This document shows positions 1-6,963 of a DNA stretch of 30,735 nucleotides, one piece after another (positions within the stretch are counted from its first letter, which is position 1; each line of letters opens with the position of its first letter). Origin of the DNA: Thermoproteota archaeon. Lineage in GTDB: Archaea; Thermoproteota; Methanomethylicia; Methanomethylicales; Methanomethylicaceae. The notes under the pieces were generated by a model. That model saw only the letters and a program-made list of their open reading frames with translations, did no database searches and was not told where the DNA came from. Made by a program: the position numbers and the translations under genes. Location: positions 1-30,735 of the forward strand of contig JASFYK010000003.1 in the NCBI GenBank assembly GCA_030055545.1. Reading direction: 5' to 3'.

Positions 1-1
1 G

Positions 2-1132
2 GCAAGGAATATGCCCTTCCTAAGCCCAGCTTTCGCCCTTGAGGTCAGAGATGCGGCGGTAAAGTCTATCTTGGAGATCCTGCCTCCTGGGATCGAGAAG
101 TTGCTTTTCTCGACTTCTGGCAGCGAGGCGAATGAGGCAGCTTTGGGCATCGTGAGGCATTTCCAGAAGCCGCGGGGGGCATACAAGATCATCTCGAGGT
201 ATGCTTCATACCACGGCTCTACTGCAGGTGCAATCTCATGCACAGGAGACCCGCGCCGCCTGGGGGCTGAGCCTGCAGGCAGGCTTCCGGGGATAGTCTT
301 CGCACCGGACTGCTACTGTTACAGGTGCCCCTTCCGGATGTCGTACCCCGAGTGCGGAATAGCCTGCGCAGAGTACGTCAGGTACCTGATGGAGAACGAA
401 GCAAACGTTGCCGGGATCATAGTGGAACCGATCGTGGGCACAAACGGGGTAATCGTTCCGGTCAATGAATACCTGCCTCGCCTGAAGAGAATAGCTGAAG
501 AGTTTGGGGTGCTCTTCATCGCAGATGAAGTGATGGCTGGCTGGGGGAGGACTGGTACTTGGTTCTCATTTGAGCATTGGGGCGTGGTGCCCGACCTCGT
601 AACGACCGCAAAGGGGAGCACAGGCGCTTATGCGCCCTTGGGCATAACGGCGGTGAGGCGCGATATAGCAGAAGAGGCGGAAAAGACGGGCTTCACCCAC
701 GGCCACACATATGAAGCTCACCCGATCTCCATGGCTGCTGTTCCTGCCGTGATATCCGAGTTCAGGCGGCTGAATCTTTTGGATCATGTGAAGAATCTAA
801 GTGGTTACATGCAGAGGCGTCTGGAAGAGCTGAAGGAGGCACACCCTTCTGTAGGTGACGTTAGGGGGAAGGGGCTCTTTTGGGCAATCGAGTTGTCGAG
901 AGACAAATCAAGGCGTTTGCCCTTCAACACACGTGCTGACAAAGCCAAGGGTGCGCCGCTAATGGTGGATCGCGTTGCTTATGAGATGTACCGCTTGGGG
1001 GTCTACCAGTACGCGTGGATAAACCATCTTGTGATAGCGCCGCCCCTAATAATCACAGAGTCTGAGATTGACATTGGGATCGACGCCTTAGACAAGGCCC
1101 TTAGGGTCTCAGATCAGGGAGCGATCCGATGA
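2..1132 (+). CDS. Class III (omega-type) aminotransferase, 5' end cut by window
   Basis: This is a PLP-dependent class III aminotransferase, which moves an amino group between an omega-amino or amino-acid donor and a 2-oxo acid. The substrate cannot be told from sequence. Counting from the first ATG (base 11), the cofactor glycine/serine region STSGSEAN is at residues 35-42, the PLP-aspartate motif ADEVMAGWGRTG at 171-182, and the Schiff-base lysine is Lys201 in TTAKGSTG. Five cysteines cluster at residues 101-119 (CYCYRC and, further on, PECGIAC), an insert that could bind a metal or cluster. Typical family members are about 430-450 residues. The reading frame is open to the window edge and the usual N-terminal substrate-binding part is missing, so the real start lies upstream. 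It ends with TGA, 35 bp before the convergent TldE-like gene. Family assignment is sure, specificity is not. Confidence 0.9.
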   Translation, partial: ARNMPFLSPAFALEVRDAAVKSILEILPPGIEKLLFSTSGSEANEAALGIVRHFQKPRGAYKIISRYASYHGSTAGAISCTGDPRRLGAEPAGRLPGIVFAPDCYCYRCPFRMSYPECGIACAEYVRYLMENEANVAGIIVEPIVGTNGVIVPVNEYLPRLKRIAEEFGVLFIADEVMAGWGRTGTWFSFEHWGVVPDLVTTAKGSTGAYAPLGITAVRRDIAEEAEKTGFTHGHTYEAHPISMAAVPAVISEFRRLNLLDHVKNLSGYMQRRLEELKEAHPSVGDVRGKGLFWAIELSRDKSRRLPFNTRADKAKGAPLMVDRVAYEMYRLGVYQYAWINHLVIAPPLIITESEIDIGIDALDKALRVSDQGAIR

Positions 1133-1167
1133 AAGTGTAGCTAAAAGAGAAGTCAATCCCTGGCAGA

Positions 1168-2490
1168 TCAGCTGCCCTGTGCCTTGGTCAGCATCACACC
1201 TGATGCGAGCACTGCCGGCACTAGGGATGGCGTCCGGACTTCCCACCAGCGGACCCAGCTCCGGTCCGAACTTACCTGCCTGATGGCACTGATTATGCGG
1301 AGCATATTGTCACTTATCCTTACCCCTCTTAGGGCCCCCTTAACCTCTCCCCCCTCGATAAGGAAGGTTCCGTCCCTGCATATGGTCGAGAAGTCGCCCG
1401 TTGCATAGTTCTGGAATCTTGTGTACCAGTTGCTGACCACTAGCACACCCCTTTTCATACCGCTGATCATTTCGTCCATTCTCAAGTCTCCTGCAGAGAC
1501 TTTCAGGTTCCAGGGTGATGGCGCTACCCAACCTGCATTGCCAGTGCTGTTCGTACCGAATCTCTTCGCCGTCGACTTGTTGTGGAGGTATGCTGTCATC
1601 CTCCCCCCATCAATAATGGTCGTCTTTCGCACCGCAACCCCTTCGTCGTCGAAAGTTCTCGAGTTGATCCCTTCAGGGTCTGAACCGTCGTCCTCAATAG
1701 TCAGCATTCCGGAAGCGACTCTTTCCCCGAGCTTCCCTGCGAGGAAGGACACCCCTGCCTCAACGCTAAATGCCGAGCTCGCCTCACCAACTCTCTCAAT
1801 GAGGTTCGCGAATATTATCGGTCCCAAGATGACCTCGTAAGTCCCCTCGCACCATTGGACGCTTTCTTTTGACATCTTTGCGATCCTTCCCGCCTGTCTC
1901 CCTGCGCCCTCTGCATCGAGACCACGCATGTCTGTAGCGCAAGTCAGCCCCTGTCCCGATCCGTCCCCTGCGAAGGCCCTCACGTTCAGCTCGAAGGCAG
2001 CCCTCTCATCGTACCCCTCTCCACCGCTGCTGGTGAGAATGGCGGTTTTCCTCACCTCTGCATTGAATATCCCCGCGCTCCTCTCCCCGCCCTCCTTTAC
2101 AGCTGCTCCTATGCAGTTGTTGATGCATTCATTGATCCTCTCCGGCTCTATTGCCTGTGCAGAGTGCCTGTCCGGGAATTTCGTACTTTCGACATCAGTT
2201 ATCGTTTCAGAGTCCGAAACCATGGGGGCGCTCTTGACTGCCCTTTCCAACCCCCTCCTGATGCCGTCTTTAGAGAGATCCTCCAGCCGAGTTATTACCT
2301 TCTTCTTTCCGAAGACTGCCAGAGCGTCGATGCCCATTATGCTCCAGTTCTGGACGACTGTGGTCCTGTTGTTAGAGAACCTGACCATGAGCCTCTCCAC
2401 ATGGCTGGGAATTGTTATTACCTGGTCTGCACCCATCGAGAGGAAACCCTTGCGCACCGTGTCGCCGGTCTCGAAGAGCCTTTCTTTCAT
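1168..2490 (-). CDS. pmbA: TldE/PmbA-type protein of the TldD/PmbA metalloprotease family
   Basis: This 440-residue protein belongs to the TldD/PmbA family, cytoplasmic proteins that work as a TldD-TldE heterodimer to degrade unfolded or modified peptides. The C-terminal half carries the family's conserved blocks: GVLVVSNWYTRFQNYATGDF, then an IEGGEV strand and a terminal NMLRIISAI helix. The HExxxH zinc motif of TldD is not visible; the corresponding helix reads roughly VGEASSAFSVEA. That points to the non-catalytic TldE/PmbA partner. No TldD gene lies within the window, whereas the two are often adjacent. The ATG start is preceded by a GGGTGAG Shine-Dalgarno-like run. It is transcribed divergently from mevalonate kinase across a 96-bp spacer. 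Confidence 0.85.
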   Translation of the reverse strand: MKERLFETGDTVRKGFLSMGADQVITIPSHVERLMVRFSNNRTTVVQNWSIMGIDALAVFGKKKVITRLEDLSKDGIRRGLERAVKSAPMVSDSETITDVESTKFPDRHSAQAIEPERINECINNCIGAAVKEGGERSAGIFNAEVRKTAILTSSGGEGYDERAAFELNVRAFAGDGSGQGLTCATDMRGLDAEGAGRQAGRIAKMSKESVQWCEGTYEVILGPIIFANLIERVGEASSAFSVEAGVSFLAGKLGERVASGMLTIEDDGSDPEGINSRTFDDEGVAVRKTTIIDGGRMTAYLHNKSTAKRFGTNSTGNAGWVAPSPWNLKVSAGDLRMDEMISGMKRGVLVVSNWYTRFQNYATGDFSTICRDGTFLIEGGEVKGALRGVRISDNMLRIISAIRQVSSDRSWVRWWEVRTPSLVPAVLASGVMLTKAQGS

Positions 2491-2544
2491 AATGAACCAC
2501 TCACCCTTAAGAGCTCAACTTATCATAGAATATCTGCTCACACA

Positions 2545-2553
2545 CTTAAATAC
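2545..2553 (+). promoter_or_regulatory. TATA-like box for mevalonate kinase
   Basis: The sequence CTTAAATAC lies 33 bases before the ATG at 2587. This is the spacing expected for an archaeal TATA box with transcription starting about 10 bases before the start codon. It is supported by position and composition only. Confidence 0.5.
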
Positions 2554-2586
2554 TAAAAGAATTCAAAGCCTTATTGGCTGTTCGGG

Positions 2587-3591
2587 ATGAGGGCCACAGT
2601 TTCGGTTCCGGGAAAAGTCTCTCTTTTCGGGGAGCATGCCGTTGTCTATGGTGAACCTGCCCTTGTCGCCGCGATCGGGAAGCGGCTTACCGTTTCGGTC
2701 GAAGGGCGTTCGGACAAACTCATAAAGATAGCTGCCATGGACCTCCAAGTCCCAGGGGTCGTGCTGACGTTCAACGAGGAAAGTCCAGAGCTGATCGTCG
2801 AGACCGATTATGGAAAGATAGTGGGCGCGGTCGGGTACGTGAGGAAAGCTATAGAGATAGTCTCTGGACGTCTTGGTAAGAAGGGAGGCGTAAACGTCAC
2901 GATAAGGTCGGAGATGCCAGTGGGTGCTGGGCTCGGCACGTCGGCAGCGGTGGCAGTGGGCACAGTGGCTGCTTATTCATTGCTAATGGGCGAAGAACTC
3001 TCCCTAAGTGAAATAGCCCATCTCGCTCACCAGACCGAGAAGGCGGTTCAAGGTTTGGCCAGCCCGATGGACACCTCTGTTGCGACATTTGGGGGGATCC
3101 TTTACATCAAACCCTCCGCTGAGCCGGTCGTGGAGAAACTGTCAATTGCCCGTGACCTCCCGATGGTCATAGGGTATTCTGAACGCGAGTTTCGAACATC
3201 CGATTTAGTCAAGAAAGTAAGGGCACTGCGTGAGGCATATCCTGATATAGTTTCGTCTACTCTCAAGAGCATTGGTATGATTTCCCAACGGGCAAAGGAT
3301 GCCTTGGTCTCAGGCGATGTGGAGTCTTTGGGACGGCTGATGAACATCAACCATGGTCTGCTGGACTCCCTGGGGGTCTCCTCAAAGTCCCTCAACGACA
3401 TGGTGTATTCTGCCAGGTTCGCTGGCGCAATCGGTTCGAAGATGACAGGTGCAGGTGGCGGCGGCTGCATGATGGCGCTCTGCCCGGGCAGGGAAGTTGA
3501 GGTATCGACTGCCATCCGGATAGTCGGGGGTATGCCGTTCAGGGCGGCGGTCTCTGAGCAGGGTCTCAAAGTCGAGTCGATCGACCGCTGA
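2587..3591 (+). CDS. mvk: Mevalonate kinase
   Basis: The enzyme phosphorylates mevalonate with ATP to 5-phosphomevalonate, an early step of archaeal isoprenoid lipid synthesis, in the cytoplasm. The 334-residue protein has all three GHMP-kinase motifs: an N-terminal substrate motif PGKVSLFGEHAVVYG (residues 8-22), the ATP-binding loop PVGAGLGTSAAV (111-122), and the C-terminal glycine-rich motif KMTGAGGGGC (285-294). Asp162 in SPMDTS is in the position of the catalytic aspartate. Length is normal for archaeal mevalonate kinases. The ATG is the first start after a TATA-like box. The last 26 bases overlap the 3' end of the convergent YkgJ-like gene. No other mevalonate pathway gene is in the window. 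Confidence 0.95.
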   Translation: MRATVSVPGKVSLFGEHAVVYGEPALVAAIGKRLTVSVEGRSDKLIKIAAMDLQVPGVVLTFNEESPELIVETDYGKIVGAVGYVRKAIEIVSGRLGKKGGVNVTIRSEMPVGAGLGTSAAVAVGTVAAYSLLMGEELSLSEIAHLAHQTEKAVQGLASPMDTSVATFGGILYIKPSAEPVVEKLSIARDLPMVIGYSEREFRTSDLVKKVRALREAYPDIVSSTLKSIGMISQRAKDALVSGDVESLGRLMNINHGLLDSLGVSSKSLNDMVYSARFAGAIGSKMTGAGGGGCMMALCPGREVEVSTAIRIVGGMPFRAAVSEQGLKVESIDR

Positions 3592-4036
3592 ACTTGGATC
3601 TCGTTTCTATGAAACGATCCAGGTTTCCACTTATCCCAGAGGAGAGGCTCTTGTAGTAAGCAAGTTCATTGTTCTCCCTTGACCAGTCAACTCCTGGACA
3701 GGATGCAGAGATGAGGATCCTCCTTTCTGTTACAATGAATGGGTGCCTCCGACAGGTGTCCGGTCTTCTGTCGTAGACTTTGCATGTTGTGCCGTCCAAG
3801 AATATGCACTTCGATTCGACCATTTTCATTTTGTATGCCGCCCCTGTCACTTCCCTTTCCAAACTGGTAGTAGGCAGGTAAAAGCTCTTGAATCCATCGA
3901 GCCTCTCGAGATCCTTTTCGTACAGTGGGATGAGCTTACCTGTGCAGCATCTGCTGCACCTCCTGCACGAATGGTATGGGAGCTTCTGGGAGACAAACAT
4001 GCCTATTTCGGGGATCGGCACCTGCGTACTAAACAC
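3566..4036 (-). CDS. YkgJ-like cysteine-cluster protein (putative metal or Fe-S binding)
   Basis: This small soluble protein (156 codons from GTG, about 144 from the inner ATG at 4000) has the YkgJ-family cysteine pattern: CRRCSRCC near the N-terminus, then CIFLDGTTCKVYDRRPDTCRRHPF, where the spaced cysteines of CxFL...CxVY...CRxxP are diagnostic. The family is thought to chelate zinc or an iron-sulfur cluster, and its biochemical role is not established. The start is ambiguous: no strong ribosome site precedes either codon, and MFVSQKLPYHSC (ATG) would be a natural beginning because the conserved region starts right after it. It converges on and overlaps mevalonate kinase by 26 bases. Confidence 0.8.
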   Translation of the reverse strand: MFSTQVPIPEIGMFVSQKLPYHSCRRCSRCCTGKLIPLYEKDLERLDGFKSFYLPTTSLEREVTGAAYKMKMVESKCIFLDGTTCKVYDRRPDTCRRHPFIVTERRILISASCPGVDWSRENNELAYYKSLSSGISGNLDRFIETRSKFSGRSTRL

Positions 4037-4123
4037 TTCCAGGAATCAAAAAGAATCAAACCTGCAAATTAACCTTAGCGGTTCTGTTCTTACATTCTCA
4101 TTGTAATACTGCTGTCAGTCAAG

Positions 4124-4133
4124 TTTTTAAATA
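4124..4133 (+). promoter_or_regulatory. TATA-like box of the DUF4430 gene
   Basis: TTTTTAAATA lies 34 bases before the ATG at 4168 and ends one base before the 17-bp palindrome. This gives a predicted transcription start near 4158, after the palindrome, so a protein bound to the palindrome would block transcription initiation. Confidence 0.55.
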
Positions 4134-4134
4134 C

Positions 4135-4151
4135 GGATGGATTATCTATCC
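4135..4151. promoter_or_regulatory. Palindromic operator A (upstream of DUF4430 gene)
   Basis: GGATGGATTATCTATCC is a near-perfect 17-bp palindrome centred on base 4143. The same element lies in the ECF S-component promoter (5310-5326, one central base and orientation different) and upstream of mtaB (18588-18604, two mismatches). It sits directly between TATA box and predicted transcription start, the usual place for an archaeal repressor site. The regulator is not identified. Confidence 0.6.
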
Positions 4152-4167
4152 ATAATAGGCGGTCTGT

Positions 4168-4617
4168 ATGGCAACCAACACATGGACCATAATTTCAGGA
4201 GTGCTTCTGATATGGGCTATTGGGGCCACAGTAGGACTGGCCTACTACTACCAGAATTCTCAGAACCAGCAAGTCATCATCAACAACTACAAATCGGTGA
4301 TTGATAATGTCGCGATAAAGGTCAATCTTGGGTTCGATTATGGGAATGGCACTACGGTTTGGAAGAATGACACATACGTGCCCATAGGTTTTAGCTTGCT
4401 GAACGGCACACTCAAAGCGGCACAGGTGAACTACACCGTTTATTCATACGGAGTCTGGGTGAACGGAATCAACGGTGTCTTCGAAAACGTCGCTCAGAAC
4501 ACCTACTGGGTCTATTACATCTGGTCTAACAACAATTGGGAGATGGGTCCTGTAGGAGCTGATCAGTACATCCTGAAGAATGGTGAATCTGTCAAGTGGA
4601 TCTTGACAAAATTCTAA
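4168..4617 (+). CDS. Membrane-anchored DUF4430 protein (transcobalamin-like domain), candidate corrinoid-binding protein
   Basis: The 149-residue protein has a short N-terminus, one hydrophobic helix (about residues 7-27, no clear lipobox cysteine) and an extracytoplasmic domain. From about residue 50 the pattern resembles DUF4430, the fold shared with the C-terminal beta domain of intrinsic factor and transcobalamin. It contains a YGNGTT strand, then GVWVNGINGV, then NTYWVYYIWSNN, then an aromatic-glycine region ending GADQYILKNGESVKW. Such proteins often accompany ECF-type vitamin transporters, and the adjacent convergent gene is an ECF S component with the same operator. A role in capturing cobalamin or other corrinoids at the cell surface is therefore inferred, and it would suit an organism with corrinoid methyltransferases. 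It could instead bind another ligand. It ends with TAA followed by T-rich DNA. Confidence 0.65.
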   Translation: MATNTWTIISGVLLIWAIGATVGLAYYYQNSQNQQVIINNYKSVIDNVAIKVNLGFDYGNGTTVWKNDTYVPIGFSLLNGTLKAAQVNYTVYSYGVWVNGINGVFENVAQNTYWVYYIWSNNNWEMGPVGADQYILKNGESVKWILTKF

Positions 4618-4621
4618 GACT

Positions 4622-4656
4622 AACTTTTTTGTTTTCTTTCTTTTTTCCCTTTTTCA
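4622..4656 (+). terminator. T-rich transcription terminator after the DUF4430 gene
   Basis: A pyrimidine tract with repeated runs of five to six T begins five bases after the TAA stop. Archaeal RNA polymerase terminates at such T-runs without a hairpin. It is followed at 4658-4667 by a run of ten G. Confidence 0.55.
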
Positions 4657-4657
4657 T

Positions 4658-4667
4658 GGGGGGGGGG
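4658..4667. repeat. G10 homopolymer in convergent spacer
   Basis: Ten consecutive G lie between the ends of the DUF4430 and ECF genes. It is outside coding sequence. The rest of the spacer (4668-4734) shows no gene or clear structure. The exact length may be a sequencing uncertainty. Confidence 0.6.
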
Positions 4668-4734
4668 TAAATGAGTGCCCCTGGCAGTTGTTGTTTACAA
4701 TGTAAATGCTTGATAGGCTGATATGTTTTTACAT

Positions 4735-5307
4735 TTATTTCGACCTGTTCTTGGCAAGTATCTGCACTAGCATCGCTATAACAGATGCCGTTGTGAACTC
4801 GGTTATCGGACCAACTGCCACCATCCACCCTCCAGAGGCCGGGGTCGGTACAAATAGTCCGAGCAACCCGATCACTAGGGCATATATCACGTCCCAGCCT
4901 ATCAGCACAAGCAAGACCCAAGACGTGACTATGTCGAATGCGAACATGATGATATAACATCCAATAAGTATGCCCGTCCTTGAGATCTTGCTCTTGTCCT
5001 TCCCGTTCCATATGAGCCCTGCCCCGAACCCGACGGCTCCCATCATGAGGCAATTTACAGCAGTCCATGGACCCGGGAACCCTATTATTATGTCTGATAT
5101 CAGGTAAGACGCTACGCCGACTATCCCGCCTGTGACGGGACCGAAGAAGATCCCTCCTAGTATGGTGAAGATCCCGGGGAAGTTGATAAACTGGACAGGC
5201 CCGAAGAGGGCATACTTCACAAGCCTCAAGGACGCCGCCAATGCTATCAAAAGGCTCGTGTATGTGATCTTCTGAGTCCTTGAGAGCCTGCCGTTGTTCC
5301 TTAGCAT
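4735..5307 (-). CDS. ECF transporter S component (vitamin-binding membrane subunit), candidate corrinoid importer
   Basis: The 190-residue protein is strongly hydrophobic with about five to six membrane helices. It starts with a short basic N-terminus (MLRNNGRLSRTQK) and contains the S-component-type stretch FGPVQFINFPGIFTILGGIFFGP-like followed by a GGIVGVASYLISD helix, typical of substrate-specific subunits of energy-coupling factor vitamin transporters. The S component binds the vitamin, and shared EcfA/A'/T subunits, not present here, power uptake. Substrate cannot be read directly. The shared operator with a DUF4430 protein and the corrinoid-dependent metabolism nearby favour cobalamin or a corrinoid precursor. 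The start codon lies only two bases after operator B, so the mRNA is predicted to be nearly leaderless. It ends TAA. Confidence 0.75.
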   Translation of the reverse strand: MLRNNGRLSRTQKITYTSLLIALAASLRLVKYALFGPVQFINFPGIFTILGGIFFGPVTGGIVGVASYLISDIIIGFPGPWTAVNCLMMGAVGFGAGLIWNGKDKSKISRTGILIGCYIIMFAFDIVTSWVLLVLIGWDVIYALVIGLLGLFVPTPASGGWMVAVGPITEFTTASVIAMLVQILAKNRSK

Positions 5308-5309
5308 GT

Positions 5310-5326
5310 GGATAGATTATCCATCC
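5310..5326. promoter_or_regulatory. Palindromic operator B (ECF S-component promoter)
   Basis: GGATAGATTATCCATCC on the plus strand reads GGATGGATAATCTATCC toward the ECF gene. That is the same as operator A except for the central base. It lies between the minus-strand TATA-like TTTTTTAAT (5330-5338) and the start codon at 5307, an arrangement identical to operator A. It is also about 65-80 bp before the divergent Mrp gene, so it may affect both. Confidence 0.6.
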
Positions 5327-5329
5327 GAC

Positions 5330-5338
5330 ATTAAAAAA
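5330..5338 (-). promoter_or_regulatory. TATA-like box of the ECF S-component gene
   Basis: Read on the minus strand this is TTTTTTAAT, ending three bases before operator B. Transcription would start around 5308-5310, giving a leaderless or near-leaderless mRNA. Confidence 0.5.
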
Positions 5339-5350
5339 CCTTCTGTGAGG

Positions 5351-5357
5351 TTTATAA
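5351..5357 (+). promoter_or_regulatory. TATA-like box of the Mrp-type gene
   Basis: TTTATAA lies about 23-29 bases before the GTG codons at 5380/5383 and 35 before the ATG at 5392. If transcription begins about 25 bases downstream the message would be leaderless at GTG 5380/5383. The alternative ATG has GGTGG seven bases before it. Confidence 0.5.
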
Positions 5358-5391
5358 GCATAGACACTTTTTTAGCGTAGTGGTGGCCAAG

Positions 5392-6441
5392 ATGGTCGCA
5401 AAGGAAACGGTCATGGATGCGCTTACTAAAGTCGTGGATCCTGAGATCGATATCGATATCGTGACCCTCGGGATGGTAAGAAGCGTCACGGTGGAAGGGG
5501 GAAAAGTGTCTGTTACCATAGCCCTGACATCTGAGTCTTGCCCTCTGGTTAATAGGATAAAGGGTGATGTTGAAGCGGCTATTGGAAAACTTGACGGGGT
5601 GTCGTCTGTCTCCATCGATACTGCCGTCATGAACGAGGAAGAGCGATCGGCATTGATCGAGAAGCTGAAAGAGAAGCGGAAGACTCTTCCGATGCCTGGC
5701 AAGCTTCCAAAACATGGAATCAAGAGGATCTTGGCAATCCTCTCTGGGAAGGGCGGAGTCGGCAAGTCCTCTGTCACTTCAATAATAGCGGTAGGACTAC
5801 AGCGGCGCGGTCTCAAGGTCGGTATATTGGACGCTGACATAACAGGACCAAGCATACCCAAGATTTTTGGCGTTAACGAGGTGCCATTCGTGCTCGAGGG
5901 GAAGATCATCCCTGCAACTTCGAGCAAGGGGATCAAAATAATCTCGATGAACTTGCTCTTAGGCAAGGAGGAGACCCCAGTCATCTGGAGAGGCCCTCTC
6001 GTGAGCACTGCAATCAAGCAGTTCTATACCGATGTGGACTGGGGCGAGCTTGACTATCTCCTCGTGGACCTCCCGCCTGGGACCAGTGATGCTCAGCTTA
6101 CTGTGCTGCAGCTCCTCCCGGTCGACGGAATAGTAGTCGTAACCTCCCCACAGGAGCTGGCAGGTATAATCGTGGCAAAGGCAGTCCAGATGTCGAAGAT
6201 GCTGAACGTCCCGATAGTTGGGGTCCTTGAGAACATGAGCTACATCAAGTGCCCGAAGTGCGGCGAGGTAATTCGGCTCTTCGGGGATAGCAGGGGCATG
6301 TTGATGGCAGAGCAGATCAACACACAATTCCTTGGCTCGTTGCCCATCGACCCTCTGCTATCAGCAGCCTGCGACAGGGGCAAGATCGAGGAGTACAACA
6401 ATAAGTCGTTCGAGGAGGTCGTGGAAAAGCTCGTCTCCTGA
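5392..6441 (+). CDS. MIP18-domain plus Mrp/NBP35 ATPase, Fe-S cluster carrier
   Basis: This cytoplasmic P-loop ATPase of the Mrp/ApbC/NBP35 family assembles and delivers [4Fe-4S] clusters to apoproteins. In the 349 residues from ATG 5392, a MIP18/DUF59 domain covers about residues 1-80 (VVDPEIDIDIVTLGMV, then SESCPLV), followed by the Mrp domain with deviant Walker A SGKGGVGKSS (118-127), DADITGPS, and YLLVDLPPGTSD. The bridging-cluster cysteines CPKC are at 287-290. The start could instead be GTG 5380 or 5383, adding up to four residues. It would serve the many Fe-S proteins encoded here. The GNAT gene follows after 21 bp and is probably co-transcribed. Confidence 0.93.
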   Translation: MVAKETVMDALTKVVDPEIDIDIVTLGMVRSVTVEGGKVSVTIALTSESCPLVNRIKGDVEAAIGKLDGVSSVSIDTAVMNEEERSALIEKLKEKRKTLPMPGKLPKHGIKRILAILSGKGGVGKSSVTSIIAVGLQRRGLKVGILDADITGPSIPKIFGVNEVPFVLEGKIIPATSSKGIKIISMNLLLGKEETPVIWRGPLVSTAIKQFYTDVDWGELDYLLVDLPPGTSDAQLTVLQLLPVDGIVVVTSPQELAGIIVAKAVQMSKMLNVPIVGVLENMSYIKCPKCGEVIRLFGDSRGMLMAEQINTQFLGSLPIDPLLSAACDRGKIEEYNNKSFEEVVEKLVS

Positions 6442-6462
6442 ACGTATTGTGGTAGATGCCCT

Positions 6463-6945
6463 ATGTACCTTGCTGAGAACAGCACCGAAGAAGTAAAAGC
6501 TCCTGAGATAAGGATAGTCCCCGCATTGTCGAGGGACACCGATTCCATAGCCAGCGTACTGAAGGCATCTTTCCCTGGCGAGGCCTCTTACTACAAGATC
6601 AAGAGCTGGCACTGCGAAGCAAAGCGTATCATAAGGTGCGACAAGGGATGGTTGTGCCTAGTCGCTAGGAAGGAGAGGGAAGTCGTCGGGGTGATTGCGG
6701 CACGGTGCCTGAAGACAGAGGTGCCTACCGTTAGGATAGAATGGGTGGCTGTGCTGCCGAGCGAGAGGGGAATGGGCATCGGATCTAGGCTCATCGAGGA
6801 GCTGATAGCCATCGCAGACGTGAGCTTCAAGGAGCCCCAGGTGAGAATTACTTTACGTGCACGGGGCGAGAGGCAGGACTTTTACCGGAAGCTCGGTTTC
6901 CGTTGCTACGGGCGTGGCTGGATGAAGATGCGGCTGAAGCACTGA
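6463..6945 (+). CDS. GNAT-family N-acetyltransferase
   Basis: The 160-residue protein contains the GNAT fold's acetyl-CoA site: strand EWVAVLPSERGMGIGSRLIEE (about residues 87-107), with the R/Q-x-x-G-x-G/A pyrophosphate loop seen as RGMGIG. A terminal FYRKLGFR motif (about residues 142-149) is typical of the last helix and strand. It transfers an acetyl group from acetyl-CoA to an amine or protein N-terminus; the acceptor is unknown. A RimI-like role is possible but not demonstrable. It follows the Mrp gene by 21 bases and converges on the MFS gene with 18 bases between stops. Confidence 0.85.
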   Translation: MYLAENSTEEVKAPEIRIVPALSRDTDSIASVLKASFPGEASYYKIKSWHCEAKRIIRCDKGWLCLVARKEREVVGVIAARCLKTEVPTVRIEWVAVLPSERGMGIGSRLIEELIAIADVSFKEPQVRITLRARGERQDFYRKLGFRCYGRGWMKMRLKH

Positions 6946-6963
6946 TTTTCAATACTTTTATCT

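Noticed and set aside
1928..2590. A 220-codon frame antisense to the TldE-like gene
   Set aside because: Shadow of the opposite strand; Ser/Pro/Leu-rich, and the real gene has clear family motifs.
4592..5068. A 158-codon minus-strand frame across the ECF gene
   Set aside because: Another frame of the ECF S-component gene with Arg/His-rich nonsense content.
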